A model generated the notes under the pieces. It was given only the letters and a program-made list of their open reading frames with translations, made no database searches and had not been told where the DNA came from. A DNA stretch of 64,000 bases from assembly GCF_003350475.1 (NCBI RefSeq), contig NZ_QQAV01000013.1, positions 62,001 through 126,000 of the forward strand, in the 5' to 3' direction. Source of the stretch: Pseudacidovorax intermedius. Lineage in GTDB: Bacteria > Pseudomonadota > Gammaproteobacteria > Burkholderiales > Burkholderiaceae_C. This document shows positions 35,546-43,874 of the stretch, one piece after another (position 1 is the first letter of the stretch; each line of letters starts with the position of its first letter). A program made the translations under genes and the position numbers.

Positions 35546-36266
35546 CGCCACGACCTCACCGCCCCCCGCCGTTGCCACTGGCGGCACGGCCGAGGACAGC
35601 ACTGTCCTGCTGTCAGTGCGCATTGCCGACGAGATCCGCCGCGCGGTACTCGACGGCGAGATGCTGCCTGGCACACGGCTGGGTCAGGAGTGGCTGGCCG
35701 CCAAGTTCGGCGCCAGCCGGATTCCCGTGCGAGAGGCGCTTCGCCAGCTGCAGGACGAAGGGCTGGTGGTGCTGGCCCCCAACCGCGGCACCTGGATCGC
35801 CGACGTCAACTCGCAGGAATCGCTCGAGGTCTACAAGATCCGCGAGGCGCTGGAGCCATTGGCCATGGCCGAGAGCGTGCCGCACCTGTCGGCCGAGACG
35901 ATCGCGCAACTGGAACTGATGGTGACGCGGCTGGAGCAGGTCGCCGACGTGCAGGAGTACATCCAGCTGGACCGCGCCTTCCACTTGGCGACCTATTCGG
36001 CCGCGCCGATGCCGCAGTTGCTGCGCATGATCGAGCGCTACTGGAACAGCACGCAACATTTCCGGCGCTGGTTCGTGAAGGACTCGCTGGCCAAGGGCGG
36101 ACTGCCCTTCTCCGACCCGCAGCACCTGATGCTCTACGAGATGATCCGCAACCGGGATGCCGAGGGGGCTGCCGCCATCGTGCGCCTACACATCCGCCGC
36201 ACCCGGCTGCTGATCGAGAACCTGGTGATGCAGGCGCCCGATCGGGCTGCGGCGCCAAAGCCCTGA
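35529..36266 (+). CDS. GntR-family (FCD) transcriptional regulator
   Basis: 245 aa. The N-terminal winged HTH (LGQEWLAAKFGASRIPVREALRQLQDEGLV) is followed by an all-helical FCD effector domain with metal-type residues (LDRAFHLATY, HLMLYEMI, LHIRRT). It is embedded in the transport operon with a 17-base overlap with the ATPase gene. It likely regulates the operon from the CTTTGGATACA motifs at 28389-28513, with the imported acid or lactone product as effector. Confidence 0.88.
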   Translation: MPPFTSATTSPPPAVATGGTAEDSTVLLSVRIADEIRRAVLDGEMLPGTRLGQEWLAAKFGASRIPVREALRQLQDEGLVVLAPNRGTWIADVNSQESLEVYKIREALEPLAMAESVPHLSAETIAQLELMVTRLEQVADVQEYIQLDRAFHLATYSAAPMPQLLRMIERYWNSTQHFRRWFVKDSLAKGGLPFSDPQHLMLYEMIRNRDAEGAAAIVRLHIRRTRLLIENLVMQAPDRAAAPKP

Positions 36267-36280
36267 AGGACGCTGCCGCC

Positions 36281-37972
36281 ATGGACCTTCCTGCTTCGTC
36301 GGCATCCCTCTGGGAGGAAGCCGCCCGCCATCGACCCTGGCGGCAGCCACTGGGGCCCCTGGCCGCCCCCGTGGCGCCCGAAAGGCGCACGGCGCTGGAT
36401 CTCTTCCTCGACGCCGACCCGGAGGCCGCCGCCCTCGCCTACTTCGATGGCCGGCTGAGCTACCGTGCATTGCAGACACAGGCCCGGCAACTGGCCGCCT
36501 ACTGGGCCAAGGCAGGCGTGCAGGCGGGCGACCGCGTCGCCCTGGTGCTGCAGAACACGCCGGCCTTCGCACTGGGCGTGCTGGCCACCTGGATGCTCGG
36601 GGGCATCGTGGTGCCGATCAATCCCATGTACAAGGCGGCGGAACTCGGGCGGCTGTTCGACGACTGCAGCCCTGCGGCACTGCTGTGTCACGACGATCAC
36701 TGGGGGGTGGCGCAGGGCGTTGCACAAGGCCATATGCCGCTGTCGTGCATGCTGTGGAGTTCGCCGCGCGAAGGCCAGACGCAGGACGACGCCCGCGTGC
36801 TGCCGCCAATGCCGGCGGTCTCTGCGCCGGCCGGGCAATCGCTCGCGGGCCTGCTGGATTCGGCAGCGACGCCTGCAGCGCCGGTCCAGGGGCGTTCGCG
36901 CTCGCCGGACGACGTTGCGGTGCTGCTCTACACCTCGGGCACCACGGGCGCGCCCAAGGGGGCGATGCTCACCCACGCCAACCTGGTGCTCAATGCCCGC
37001 ACAACCGCGCGCCATTTCGGGCTGCATGCCGGTTCACGCCTCTATGGCCTGGCGCCGCTGTTTCACGTCACGGGCTTCGAGCTGCATCTGGTGTGTGCCT
37101 TCGCCGTCTCCGCGCAACTCGTGCTGGCTTACCGCTTCCAGCCCGCGGTGGTGCTCGACGCCTTCATCACGCACCGGCCCACCTTCATCATCGGTGCCAT
37201 CACGGCCTTCATCGCGCTGATGAACCAGCCGGCCGCCACGCCGACCCATTTCGAGAGCTTCGATGCCCTGTACTCCGGCGGCGCGCCCATCGCGCCGGCC
37301 GTGGTGCAGGCCTTCGAAGCGCGCTTTGGCCGGTCGATCCGCAGCACGTACGGCATGACGGAGCTGTGCGCGCCCAGCCATCTCTCGCCGCCGGAAGGCG
37401 AGATTCCCGTCGATCCCGCGTCGGGCGCACTCTCCATCGGGATGCCGACCTCGGCCGTGGACGTGATCGTGATCGACGAGATGGGTCGGCCTCTGGGGCC
37501 TCGGGAGCCGGGTGAACTGCTGGTGCGGGGGCCGGCCGTGATGGCCGGCTACTGGAACAAGCCCACCGAGACGGCCGAGGCCCTGGCCGGTGGCTGGATG
37601 CACACGGGCGACATCGGCTTCGTCGACGAAGCGGGCTGGTTCTACCTGGTCGACCGCAAGAAGGACATGATCTGCGCCTCGGGCTTCAAGGTGTGGCCTC
37701 GCGAGGTGGAGGATGTGCTCTATGCCCATCCCGGTGTGCTGGAGGCGGCGGTCGTCGGCGCACCCGACGCCTACCGCGGCGAGACCGTGGTCGCGTTCGT
37801 CTCCGCCCGGGGCGGCCAGCAGCTGGACCCGGACGCCCTCCTGCGGCACTGCCGGGATCGACTGGCCGCCTACAAGTGCCCGACCGCGGTGCACGTACTC
37901 GATGCGCTGCCCAAGACCGAGACCGGCAAGATCACCCGCGTGACACTGGCCCGCGCACTGAGGCAAGTCTGA
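36281..37972 (+). CDS. Acyl-CoA synthetase (AMP-forming ligase)
   Basis: 563 aa ANL-superfamily ligase. The P-loop-like YTSGTTGAPKGAMLTH, YGMTE, the hinge region GWMHTGDIGF...DRKKDMI and the C-terminal catalytic Lys in PKTETGKITR are all visible. It activates a carboxylic acid with ATP and CoA. It starts 14 bases after the GntR gene and closes the operon, implying that the imported compound is converted to an acid (perhaps through lactone opening by the propeller proteins) and then to a CoA thioester. Confidence 0.9.
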   Translation: MDLPASSASLWEEAARHRPWRQPLGPLAAPVAPERRTALDLFLDADPEAAALAYFDGRLSYRALQTQARQLAAYWAKAGVQAGDRVALVLQNTPAFALGVLATWMLGGIVVPINPMYKAAELGRLFDDCSPAALLCHDDHWGVAQGVAQGHMPLSCMLWSSPREGQTQDDARVLPPMPAVSAPAGQSLAGLLDSAATPAAPVQGRSRSPDDVAVLLYTSGTTGAPKGAMLTHANLVLNARTTARHFGLHAGSRLYGLAPLFHVTGFELHLVCAFAVSAQLVLAYRFQPAVVLDAFITHRPTFIIGAITAFIALMNQPAATPTHFESFDALYSGGAPIAPAVVQAFEARFGRSIRSTYGMTELCAPSHLSPPEGEIPVDPASGALSIGMPTSAVDVIVIDEMGRPLGPREPGELLVRGPAVMAGYWNKPTETAEALAGGWMHTGDIGFVDEAGWFYLVDRKKDMICASGFKVWPREVEDVLYAHPGVLEAAVVGAPDAYRGETVVAFVSARGGQQLDPDALLRHCRDRLAAYKCPTAVHVLDALPKTETGKITRVTLARALRQV

Positions 37973-37978
37973 GACACA

Positions 37979-39232
37979 TCAGTCGCCGCGCGAACGCTCC
38001 AGCCACCACAGCAGCAGCCCACAGGCGCACACCACCGCCTGCGTACCGATCAGCATGCCGAAGCCGGCGAAGAAGCCGGCCGCCGAGCCTGCGGGCACCG
38101 AGGCGATCACGCTGCCCATCAGCGCCGGCATGAAGCCCGCCACCAGGCTGCCCGTGCCGTTGACCACACCGTAGGCGCTGGCCACGTGCTCCGGCCTTGC
38201 GAAATGCTGCACCGTGCTGGGGATGGCCGGGCTCATCAGGCCCCAGAAGAAGTTGGCGGCGATGAGCGTGAAGGCTGCCGCGTAGCGGTCCTGCACGGCG
38301 ATGGCCAGCCACACGGCCAGCGCCACGCCAATGCCGCCCACGACGAAGATCAGCGGCACATGCCGCCGCGCGACCCGGTCGATGAGTACGCCACCCACCA
38401 GCACCGCCACGACGGACGCGTATTGCGGCAGCGACGCCAGCCAGCCCATCTCGCGCAGCGAGAAGCCCCGCGCCTCGCGCAGATAGGCCGGCAACCAGTT
38501 GCTGCTGCCCCAGAGATAGGCCAGGAAGGCCGCGGTCAGCACCGTCACCAGCAGCAGATGCCGCGTCTGCAACGCACCGCGCACGATCTCGCCGACCTGC
38601 CGCAGCGCCGGCGTTTTGCCGGGCGCCGAGGCGGCTGCGCCCGGCGCGGGCATGCGCACAAAGGCCAGCACCAGCGGAATGCCCAGTACGATGTTGATGA
38701 GGCCCAGCACATGGAAGGACGTCGCCCAGTCGTGGCCCGCCACCAGGTAACCCACCAGCGGATAGCCCACCGCCAGGCCCAGCCCGGTGCCCATGTTGAC
38801 CAGCGCATTGGGCTTGCCGTTCTCGCGGCTTTCGAAATGTGCCTTGATGTACGAAGCCGCGAGCGAGAACAGCGGCCCTTCCGACACCCCGAGCAGGGTG
38901 CGCGAGGCCAGCAGCAGCCCATAGCTGCTCAGCATCGGTGACGCGAAGGTCACCACGCCCCACAGCAACAACCCGCCAATGAGGCTGCGGCGCACGCCCA
39001 GCAAGGCCGCCGCGAAAGGTGTGAGCACGAAGGACGAGATGCCGTAGCCCACCATGAAGGCCGTGGCAAGCAGGCCCTGCCGCACCCGGTCGTTGGCGGC
39101 GAGGCCGACATGGTCCAGGAAATCGCGGTCGGTGATCAGGATCGAGATGTTGATGCGGTCCACGTAGGAGATGGCAACGATCAGGAAGATCGTCACCACA
39201 CCCCACCAGCGCGCGGCGCGGGAGTCGGTCAT
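37979..39232 (-). CDS. MFS transporter (anion:cation symporter / ACS-like)
   Basis: 417 aa with about 12 hydrophobic segments. An early YVDRINISI segment and the RTLLGVSEGPLFSL motif after transmembrane segment 4 are typical of the ACS (phthalate/hexuronate) branch, which imports organic anions. The ATG at 39232 is the first Met of the membrane domain. It is the last gene of the long minus-strand operon, 37 bases after the porin gene, and converges with the acyl-CoA synthetase gene (gap 6 bases). Confidence 0.88.
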   Translation of the reverse strand: MTDSRAARWWGVVTIFLIVAISYVDRINISILITDRDFLDHVGLAANDRVRQGLLATAFMVGYGISSFVLTPFAAALLGVRRSLIGGLLLWGVVTFASPMLSSYGLLLASRTLLGVSEGPLFSLAASYIKAHFESRENGKPNALVNMGTGLGLAVGYPLVGYLVAGHDWATSFHVLGLINIVLGIPLVLAFVRMPAPGAAASAPGKTPALRQVGEIVRGALQTRHLLLVTVLTAAFLAYLWGSSNWLPAYLREARGFSLREMGWLASLPQYASVVAVLVGGVLIDRVARRHVPLIFVVGGIGVALAVWLAIAVQDRYAAAFTLIAANFFWGLMSPAIPSTVQHFARPEHVASAYGVVNGTGSLVAGFMPALMGSVIASVPAGSAAGFFAGFGMLIGTQAVVCACGLLLWWLERSRGD

Positions 39233-39269
39233 GGCAGCGGTTTCGCCGATATTCCGGCGCCAGGAAGTC

Positions 39270-40301
39270 TCAGAAGAAATGGCGGATGCCGAGGTCGAAG
39301 CCGGTCGACTTGCCGCCGAGATTGGTGCCGGAAGCGGCCACGCCCTGGGCACCGATGGCACGTTGCGCCCCGGCCCCGTTGTGGACGCGCGCCACGGCGC
39401 CGTAGACCTGCGTGCGGCGCGACAGGTTGTGGCCATAGCCCAGCGCCACCTTGGTCCAGTCGGCATTGCTGCCCACGGTGTCGTAACGGCTCACCTGGGC
39501 GCGGATCTCGCCAGCGCCCACGGGCACCTTCACACCCAGCTGCGTGGCGCGGAGCTCGACCGTGCCGCGTTTCTCGCTGGCCCACAGCAGCATGGGCGTG
39601 GCCACGCCGAAGTCGTAGCTGGCGCCGAGGTTGCGGATGCGCACATCCAGCGCCTGCGTCGTGCCCTGCAGCTTGGCCAGCGAACCCGACACATGGAAGG
39701 CCCCGCCCCGCCAGCCGAAGCGCGCACCGTTGTATTCGCCAGCCGCCGTCGGTGCAGTGTCGAGTTGCTCGCCGGCCGCATGCTGAACCTGGCCGTAGAA
39801 GCCGCCCAGATTCGGTGGCAGGAAGTAGCTGATGGCATTGCTGAGCTGGATCGGCGCGCCGTTCATGACGAAGGCGTTCGTGCCGCCCACGCCGTTGGTC
39901 AGAAAGGGATCGAAGATCAGCGTATTGAGGAAGGTGGCCGAGTCGTCGCGGCCCAGACGGATCTCGCCGAAAGGGCCCATCAGGCTCACCGTCGAGCGGC
40001 GATTGAAGGCCAGCCCACCGCCGCTGGCCGAGCCCAGCCCCGTGTCCGGGGCAAGCCCGGATTCAAGCCAGAAGCCTGCCGACAGGCCCCCGCCCAGGTC
40101 TTCCGTGCCGCGAAAGCCAATGCGGCTGATGTTGGCACCACTGTGCGACAGGCCCGTGCGCGAGCTGTTGTCGCCGTTCACGTGGGCGATGCCCACGTCC
40201 AGCGTGCCGAAGAGCGTGACGGAAGACTGGGCCCAGCCGACGGCAGGCAGCGCCGAAGCTGCTGCGATCGTCGCTGCGGCGCGCAGGAACGGAATGGACA
40301 T
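39270..40301 (-). CDS. Outer-membrane porin (Burkholderiales type)
   Basis: 343 aa. It has a signal peptide (hydrophobic stretch to LPAVGWA-QSS), then the SSVTLFGTLDVGIAHVN start, the SRIGFRGTEDLGGGLSAGFWLESG segment, the RRSTVSLMGPFGEIRLGR strand pair and a C-terminal Phe (GIRHFF), all typical of 16-stranded trimeric Gram-negative porins. Placed between the oxygenase system and the MFS gene, it probably lets the operon's aromatic acid cross the outer membrane. Confidence 0.92.
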   Translation of the reverse strand: MSIPFLRAAATIAAASALPAVGWAQSSVTLFGTLDVGIAHVNGDNSSRTGLSHSGANISRIGFRGTEDLGGGLSAGFWLESGLAPDTGLGSASGGGLAFNRRSTVSLMGPFGEIRLGRDDSATFLNTLIFDPFLTNGVGGTNAFVMNGAPIQLSNAISYFLPPNLGGFYGQVQHAAGEQLDTAPTAAGEYNGARFGWRGGAFHVSGSLAKLQGTTQALDVRIRNLGASYDFGVATPMLLWASEKRGTVELRATQLGVKVPVGAGEIRAQVSRYDTVGSNADWTKVALGYGHNLSRRTQVYGAVARVHNGAGAQRAIGAQGVAASGTNLGGKSTGFDLGIRHFF

Positions 40302-40339
40302 CGGGAGACCCTGGACGAAAAAAGACGAAGGCTGCCGCC

Positions 40340-40359
40340 GGCCCTGCCATTGCAGGGCC
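40340..40359 (-). other. Hairpin between reductase and porin genes
   Basis: GGCCCTGC, loop of 4, GCAGGGCC: a perfect 8-base stem. Read on the minus strand, a T6 run follows about 17 bases later, too far for a standard intrinsic terminator. It may attenuate read-through from the oxygenase genes into the porin and MFS genes. Confidence 0.45.
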
Positions 40360-40396
40360 CGCACGCGCGATGGAGAAATGGAAAGAAAGAAGGGTC

Positions 40397-41371
40397 TCAG
40401 ACGTCCAGCACCAGCCGCTTGCCGGTGCATCGGGAGACGCAGATCATCATGGTCTTGCCCGACTGGCGCTCGATCTTGGTAAGGATGCCGTCCTGGTGGT
40501 CCAGTTCGCCGTCGAAGTCGAGCACGGGCGTCTCGCAGGCGCCGCAGACGCCTTCCTTGCAGCTGTGGTCGGGGTTGAGGCCGGCGTCGATCAGCGCGTC
40601 CAGGATGGACTTGCCGCCGGGCACCGGCACGGTCTGGCCGCTCTTCTCGCAGACCACCTCGAAGCCGTGCGTCTCCACCGGCGACTCGACCACCACGGCG
40701 GCAAAGCGTTCGATGTGGGCGTTGGCGTAGCCCAGTTGTTCGCAGGCCTTCTCGAAGGCGTCGAGCATGGGCGTGGGACCGCAGCAATAGAAATGGCTGT
40801 CGGCACCGCGGCCTTCCAGCAGTTGGGCCAGCTTGGGCGGGCCGCCCTGCTCGTCGTCGAAGTGCCAGGTCACGGGCACCTTGGCCTCGGCGGCCAGGGC
40901 GGTGATGGGCTCGATGAAGGCGGCCTCCTTGCGGGTGCGGGCGCAGTAGACCACCTCCGCCGGCCGGCCCAGGGCGACCAGGCGCTGCAGCATGCAGAAG
41001 ATCGGCGTCACGCCGATTCCGCCGGCCACCAGCACGCTCTTCGGTGCATCCTCGTGCAGTTCGAAGTTGTTGCGCGGGGCGGAGATGTCGATCACCTGCC
41101 CCACGCGCAACTGCTGGTGCACAAACTTCGAGCCGCCGCGGCTGTTGCGGTCGTTGAGCACGCCCACCACGTAGCGGCCGCTGTCGCTGCAGGGGTTGCA
41201 CAGCGAGTAGCTGCGCACCAGGCCGTTGGACAAATGCAGGTCGATGTGCGAGCCGGCAGCAAAGGCCGGGAAGCTCACGCCGGCCGTGGCCGGGCGGAAT
41301 TCGACGCTGACGATGCCATCGGCCTCGTGGCGCATCGTGTGGACCAGGGCTTTGAGCGTGGGGGCGGACAT
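40397..41371 (-). CDS. Phthalate/vanillate-type oxygenase reductase (FMN, NADH, [2Fe-2S])
   Basis: 324 aa. A ferredoxin-NADP reductase-like N-terminal half (VRSYSLCNP flavin loop, LVAGGIGVTPIFCMLQ and FYCCGPTPMLDAF nucleotide motifs) is followed by a C-terminal plant-type ferredoxin with the cluster motif C-x4-C-x2-C (CKEGVCGAC) and a late Cys (MICVSRC). This is the class IA phthalate dioxygenase reductase / VanB layout. It supplies electrons to the Rieske oxygenase encoded just upstream (41533-42570). Confidence 0.92.
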   Translation of the reverse strand: MSAPTLKALVHTMRHEADGIVSVEFRPATAGVSFPAFAAGSHIDLHLSNGLVRSYSLCNPCSDSGRYVVGVLNDRNSRGGSKFVHQQLRVGQVIDISAPRNNFELHEDAPKSVLVAGGIGVTPIFCMLQRLVALGRPAEVVYCARTRKEAAFIEPITALAAEAKVPVTWHFDDEQGGPPKLAQLLEGRGADSHFYCCGPTPMLDAFEKACEQLGYANAHIERFAAVVVESPVETHGFEVVCEKSGQTVPVPGGKSILDALIDAGLNPDHSCKEGVCGACETPVLDFDGELDHQDGILTKIERQSGKTMMICVSRCTGKRLVLDV

Positions 41372-41532
41372 GGCGGAGATCTCTCTGGACTTGTCGGTGT
41401 AGGGAAGGAGGAAGCGCGCCCTTCCTTCTGAGGGCCGGCGGGGCGGCGGCGGGCATGCAGCACCCGGATCATAGGCAGCGAGCAAGCCGTATGCCGCCCG
41501 CTGCCGCTCCGCCCCCCGGCCTCGGGGGCTGT

Positions 41533-42570
41533 TCAGGCCTGGGCCGTCTGCTTCGCCTCGATCTGCTGCTGCGCCAGATTGCGCAGGTGGCGACGCAGCC
41601 GCACGATGCCCAGGTCGTGCTGGTACAGGTTCTCGTGCTGGTTGGCGTCGGGCTCCATGTCCTCCAGCATCACGCGGTCCTGCTCCAGCACGCGCCAGTG
41701 GCGCTGCTCCAGGCGGTTGCGGTACAGGAAGCGCCAGGTGTCGCGCTCCCAGCCCTTGGGCAGCTTGCGCACGCGCCAGTGGAAGACCGCCGCCAGGCCG
41801 GTCGAGATGGGCGTGTAGCTGCCGACGATGATGAAGTTGCCGCCGGGGCCGCCGGTCTTCGGGTACGGGATCTCCAGACGCATCCAGTGGATGCCGGTGT
41901 CGCCCCACTCCGTCCAGTCGAAGTTGACGTTGCGCTGGCCTTCCTTCTCGAAGACGAAGCCGGTGTCGGTGGCACGGATGCCGAACTTGGCCTTCGAATC
42001 GCCCTCGGCCATCGAGTGCGACTGCTTGTGCAGGAAGGTGCCGTGCATCGGGTCCATGACGTTGTCGAGCACGTAGCGATAGTCGCCCTTCCACTCCGTG
42101 TAGCAGAGGAAGTGGCCGTACTCAGCGTCGTTGGTCAGCTCCTCGGGCAGCACCAGCGGCGGCGGCTCGTCGACCGGCTCGCTGCTGTTGTAGAGGAAGA
42201 CGGCGCCGGCCGCTTCCTTGACATGGAAGTGGCGCGTGGCGCGCGTGCCTTCGAGCTTGCAGCCGGGGCTGCCCGGCACGCGGGTGGTCACGCCGTCACA
42301 GCGCACTTCGACGCCGTGGTAGGGACAGGACAGGCGGTCGCCCAGCACCACGCCCTGCGACAGCGGCGCGCCGCGGTGGGGGCAGCGGTCTTCCAGCGCG
42401 TGCAGCACGCCGTCGAAGTCGCGCCAGAAGGCGAGCTTGCGGCCCAGGCGGCGCAGCGAAACGGGCTTTTCCTTGATGAAGGAGGATGGGCAGATCGGGT
42501 ACCAGAGGTCCTTGAGACCGACTTCGAGCAGCTGGTCGACCGGATCGGCGTGGATGGCGATGGTGGTCAT
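41533..42570 (-). CDS. Rieske oxygenase, phthalate/vanillate-type terminal oxygenase
   Basis: 345 aa. Rieske ligands are Cys63/His65 (CPHRG) and Cys82/His85 (CPYHG); the mononuclear iron site is DNVMDPMHGTFLH with His176 and His181. The short single-subunit form and adjacent VanB-like reductase point to O-demethylation or ring hydroxylation of an aromatic acid. GAGGAA precedes the ATG. A GC-rich dyad (CCCCCG/CGGGGG, about 41513-41527) lies just after the stop in the 161-base gap to the reductase gene; otherwise that gap shows nothing recognisable. Confidence 0.9.
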   Translation of the reverse strand: MTTIAIHADPVDQLLEVGLKDLWYPICPSSFIKEKPVSLRRLGRKLAFWRDFDGVLHALEDRCPHRGAPLSQGVVLGDRLSCPYHGVEVRCDGVTTRVPGSPGCKLEGTRATRHFHVKEAAGAVFLYNSSEPVDEPPPLVLPEELTNDAEYGHFLCYTEWKGDYRYVLDNVMDPMHGTFLHKQSHSMAEGDSKAKFGIRATDTGFVFEKEGQRNVNFDWTEWGDTGIHWMRLEIPYPKTGGPGGNFIIVGSYTPISTGLAAVFHWRVRKLPKGWERDTWRFLYRNRLEQRHWRVLEQDRVMLEDMEPDANQHENLYQHDLGIVRLRRHLRNLAQQQIEAKQTAQA

Positions 42571-42598
42571 GGGGTGTTCCTCGCGGGCGTCGTAGGGT

Positions 42599-42823
42599 TC
42601 AGGGCTGTTCCGACAGGATGGCGATTTCCTGGCGGTAGACCTCTTCGGTCCAGGGCTTGCCGCTGGGGCTGGCCAGGCCGCTGTCGTTGAGCGCCTGCAC
42701 CAGGCCGGGCAGGTCGTGCACGCCGGCGCCAAAGGCGCGCTCGATGGCATCGCCCAGCAGGTCTTCGTAGGTGGTGGGGTTGCGCTTGCGCGCCTGGTGG
42801 GGCTCGAGGTAGCGGTCGGTCAT
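42599..42823 (-). CDS. Small recombinase-like helix-turn-helix protein
   Basis: 74 aa. The ATG at 42823 has GGAG about 9 bases upstream; an in-frame ATG at 42835 has none. The segment LNDSGLASPSGKPWTEEVYRQEIAIL resembles the HTH found in the recombinase domain of large serine recombinases (LN-x-G-x-x-T-P-x-G-x-W), but there is no resolvase catalytic domain. It sits between a Bug gene and a Rieske oxygenase gene in a catabolic operon, 28 bases before the oxygenase. It may be a DNA-binding or adaptor protein; no function is assigned. Confidence 0.75.
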   Translation of the reverse strand: MTDRYLEPHQARKRNPTTYEDLLGDAIERAFGAGVHDLPGLVQALNDSGLASPSGKPWTEEVYRQEIAILSEQP

Positions 42824-42879
42824 GGTGTGCTCCATCGGGGGGGCGGGAATGCGTTGTTGGTCGAAGGCGGTGCGCCGGC

Positions 42880-43869
42880 TCACTCGGCCTTGATGCCGCG
42901 GCTCTTGATGACGCCGGCCCACACGGCTGTCTCGTCCTTCATGGCCTTGGCGAAGGCGGCGGGCGCCATGGTGGCCTGGGTCATGCCCTGGGCCTTGAGC
43001 TTGTCCTGGATTTCGGGCTGCGCCAGGATCTCGGCGGCGTCCTTGGCCAGCTGCTCGGCCACGGCGGGCGGCGTGCCGGCCGGGGCCAGCAGGCCGTACC
43101 ACGACGTGACGTTCACGCCCTGGATGCCCTGCTCCGCCAACGTCGGAATCTCCGGCGCCACGGGCGTGCGCTGGGCCTCGGTGATGCCCACGGCCACCAG
43201 CTTGCCGCTGTTGATGAAGGGCAGCGCGGCCGGCAGGTTGGTGAACATCAGCGGCACGATGCCGGCCACGGTGTCGTTGAGGGCCGGTGCCGTGCCCTTG
43301 TAGGCCACGTGCAGCATGTCGATGCCCGCCTGCTGCTTGAACAGCTCGCCCGCCAGGTGCAGGCCGCTGCCGATGCCCGGCGAGGCATACGACAGCGCGC
43401 CCGGCTTGGCCTTGGCCTGGGCGATCAGGTCCTTCGCGTTCTTGATGCCCGACGCCGGCGAGGCCACCACCACGTTGGGCGCCTTGGCCAGCATGGTGAT
43501 CGGCACGAAGTCCTTCTCGATGTTGAACGGGAAGTTCGTCATCAGCGTCGGGTTGATCGTGAGGTTGCCCGCGGGCACCACCAGCAGGTTGTGGCCGTCG
43601 GCCTTGGCGCGCTTGATCTTGTCGATGCCGATGTTGCCGGCCGCGCCCACGGCGTTCTCCACCACGGCCGGCTGGCCGTAGCGCTTGCTGAGGCCGTCGG
43701 CCAGGAAGCGCGCCAGCGCATCCACCGGGCCGCCCGCCGGGAAGGGCGAGACGATGTTGAAGCGCTCGCTGGCGAGCTGCTTGTGCACCTCTGCAGGCGT
43801 CTGGGCCCAGGCGGCGGCGGTAGCGAACAGGCCGCACAGCGTGGCGGCCAGGAAGGACTTGCGTTGCAT
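42880..43869 (-). CDS. Bug/TctC-type tripartite tricarboxylate transporter substrate-binding protein
   Basis: 329 aa. A Sec signal (AATLCGLFATAAAWA-QTP) is followed by FNIVSPFPAGGPVDALARFLA and VVENAVGAAGNIG, the Bug ligand loops, and ends WAGVIKSRGIKAE, a typical Bug C-terminus. It differs clearly from the Bug protein at 18334. It is within the aromatic operon and probably binds the aromatic acid in the periplasm, although uptake could equally use the MFS protein at the operon end. Confidence 0.9.
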   Translation of the reverse strand: MQRKSFLAATLCGLFATAAAWAQTPAEVHKQLASERFNIVSPFPAGGPVDALARFLADGLSKRYGQPAVVENAVGAAGNIGIDKIKRAKADGHNLLVVPAGNLTINPTLMTNFPFNIEKDFVPITMLAKAPNVVVASPASGIKNAKDLIAQAKAKPGALSYASPGIGSGLHLAGELFKQQAGIDMLHVAYKGTAPALNDTVAGIVPLMFTNLPAALPFINSGKLVAVGITEAQRTPVAPEIPTLAEQGIQGVNVTSWYGLLAPAGTPPAVAEQLAKDAAEILAQPEIQDKLKAQGMTQATMAPAAFAKAMKDETAVWAGVIKSRGIKAE

Positions 43870-43874
43870 GGCGA

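Noticed and set aside
41372-41532. GC-rich dyad after the Rieske gene as an intrinsic terminator
   Set aside because: CCCCCG/CGGGGG stem has no T run and lies between an oxygenase and its reductase, which are expected to be co-transcribed.
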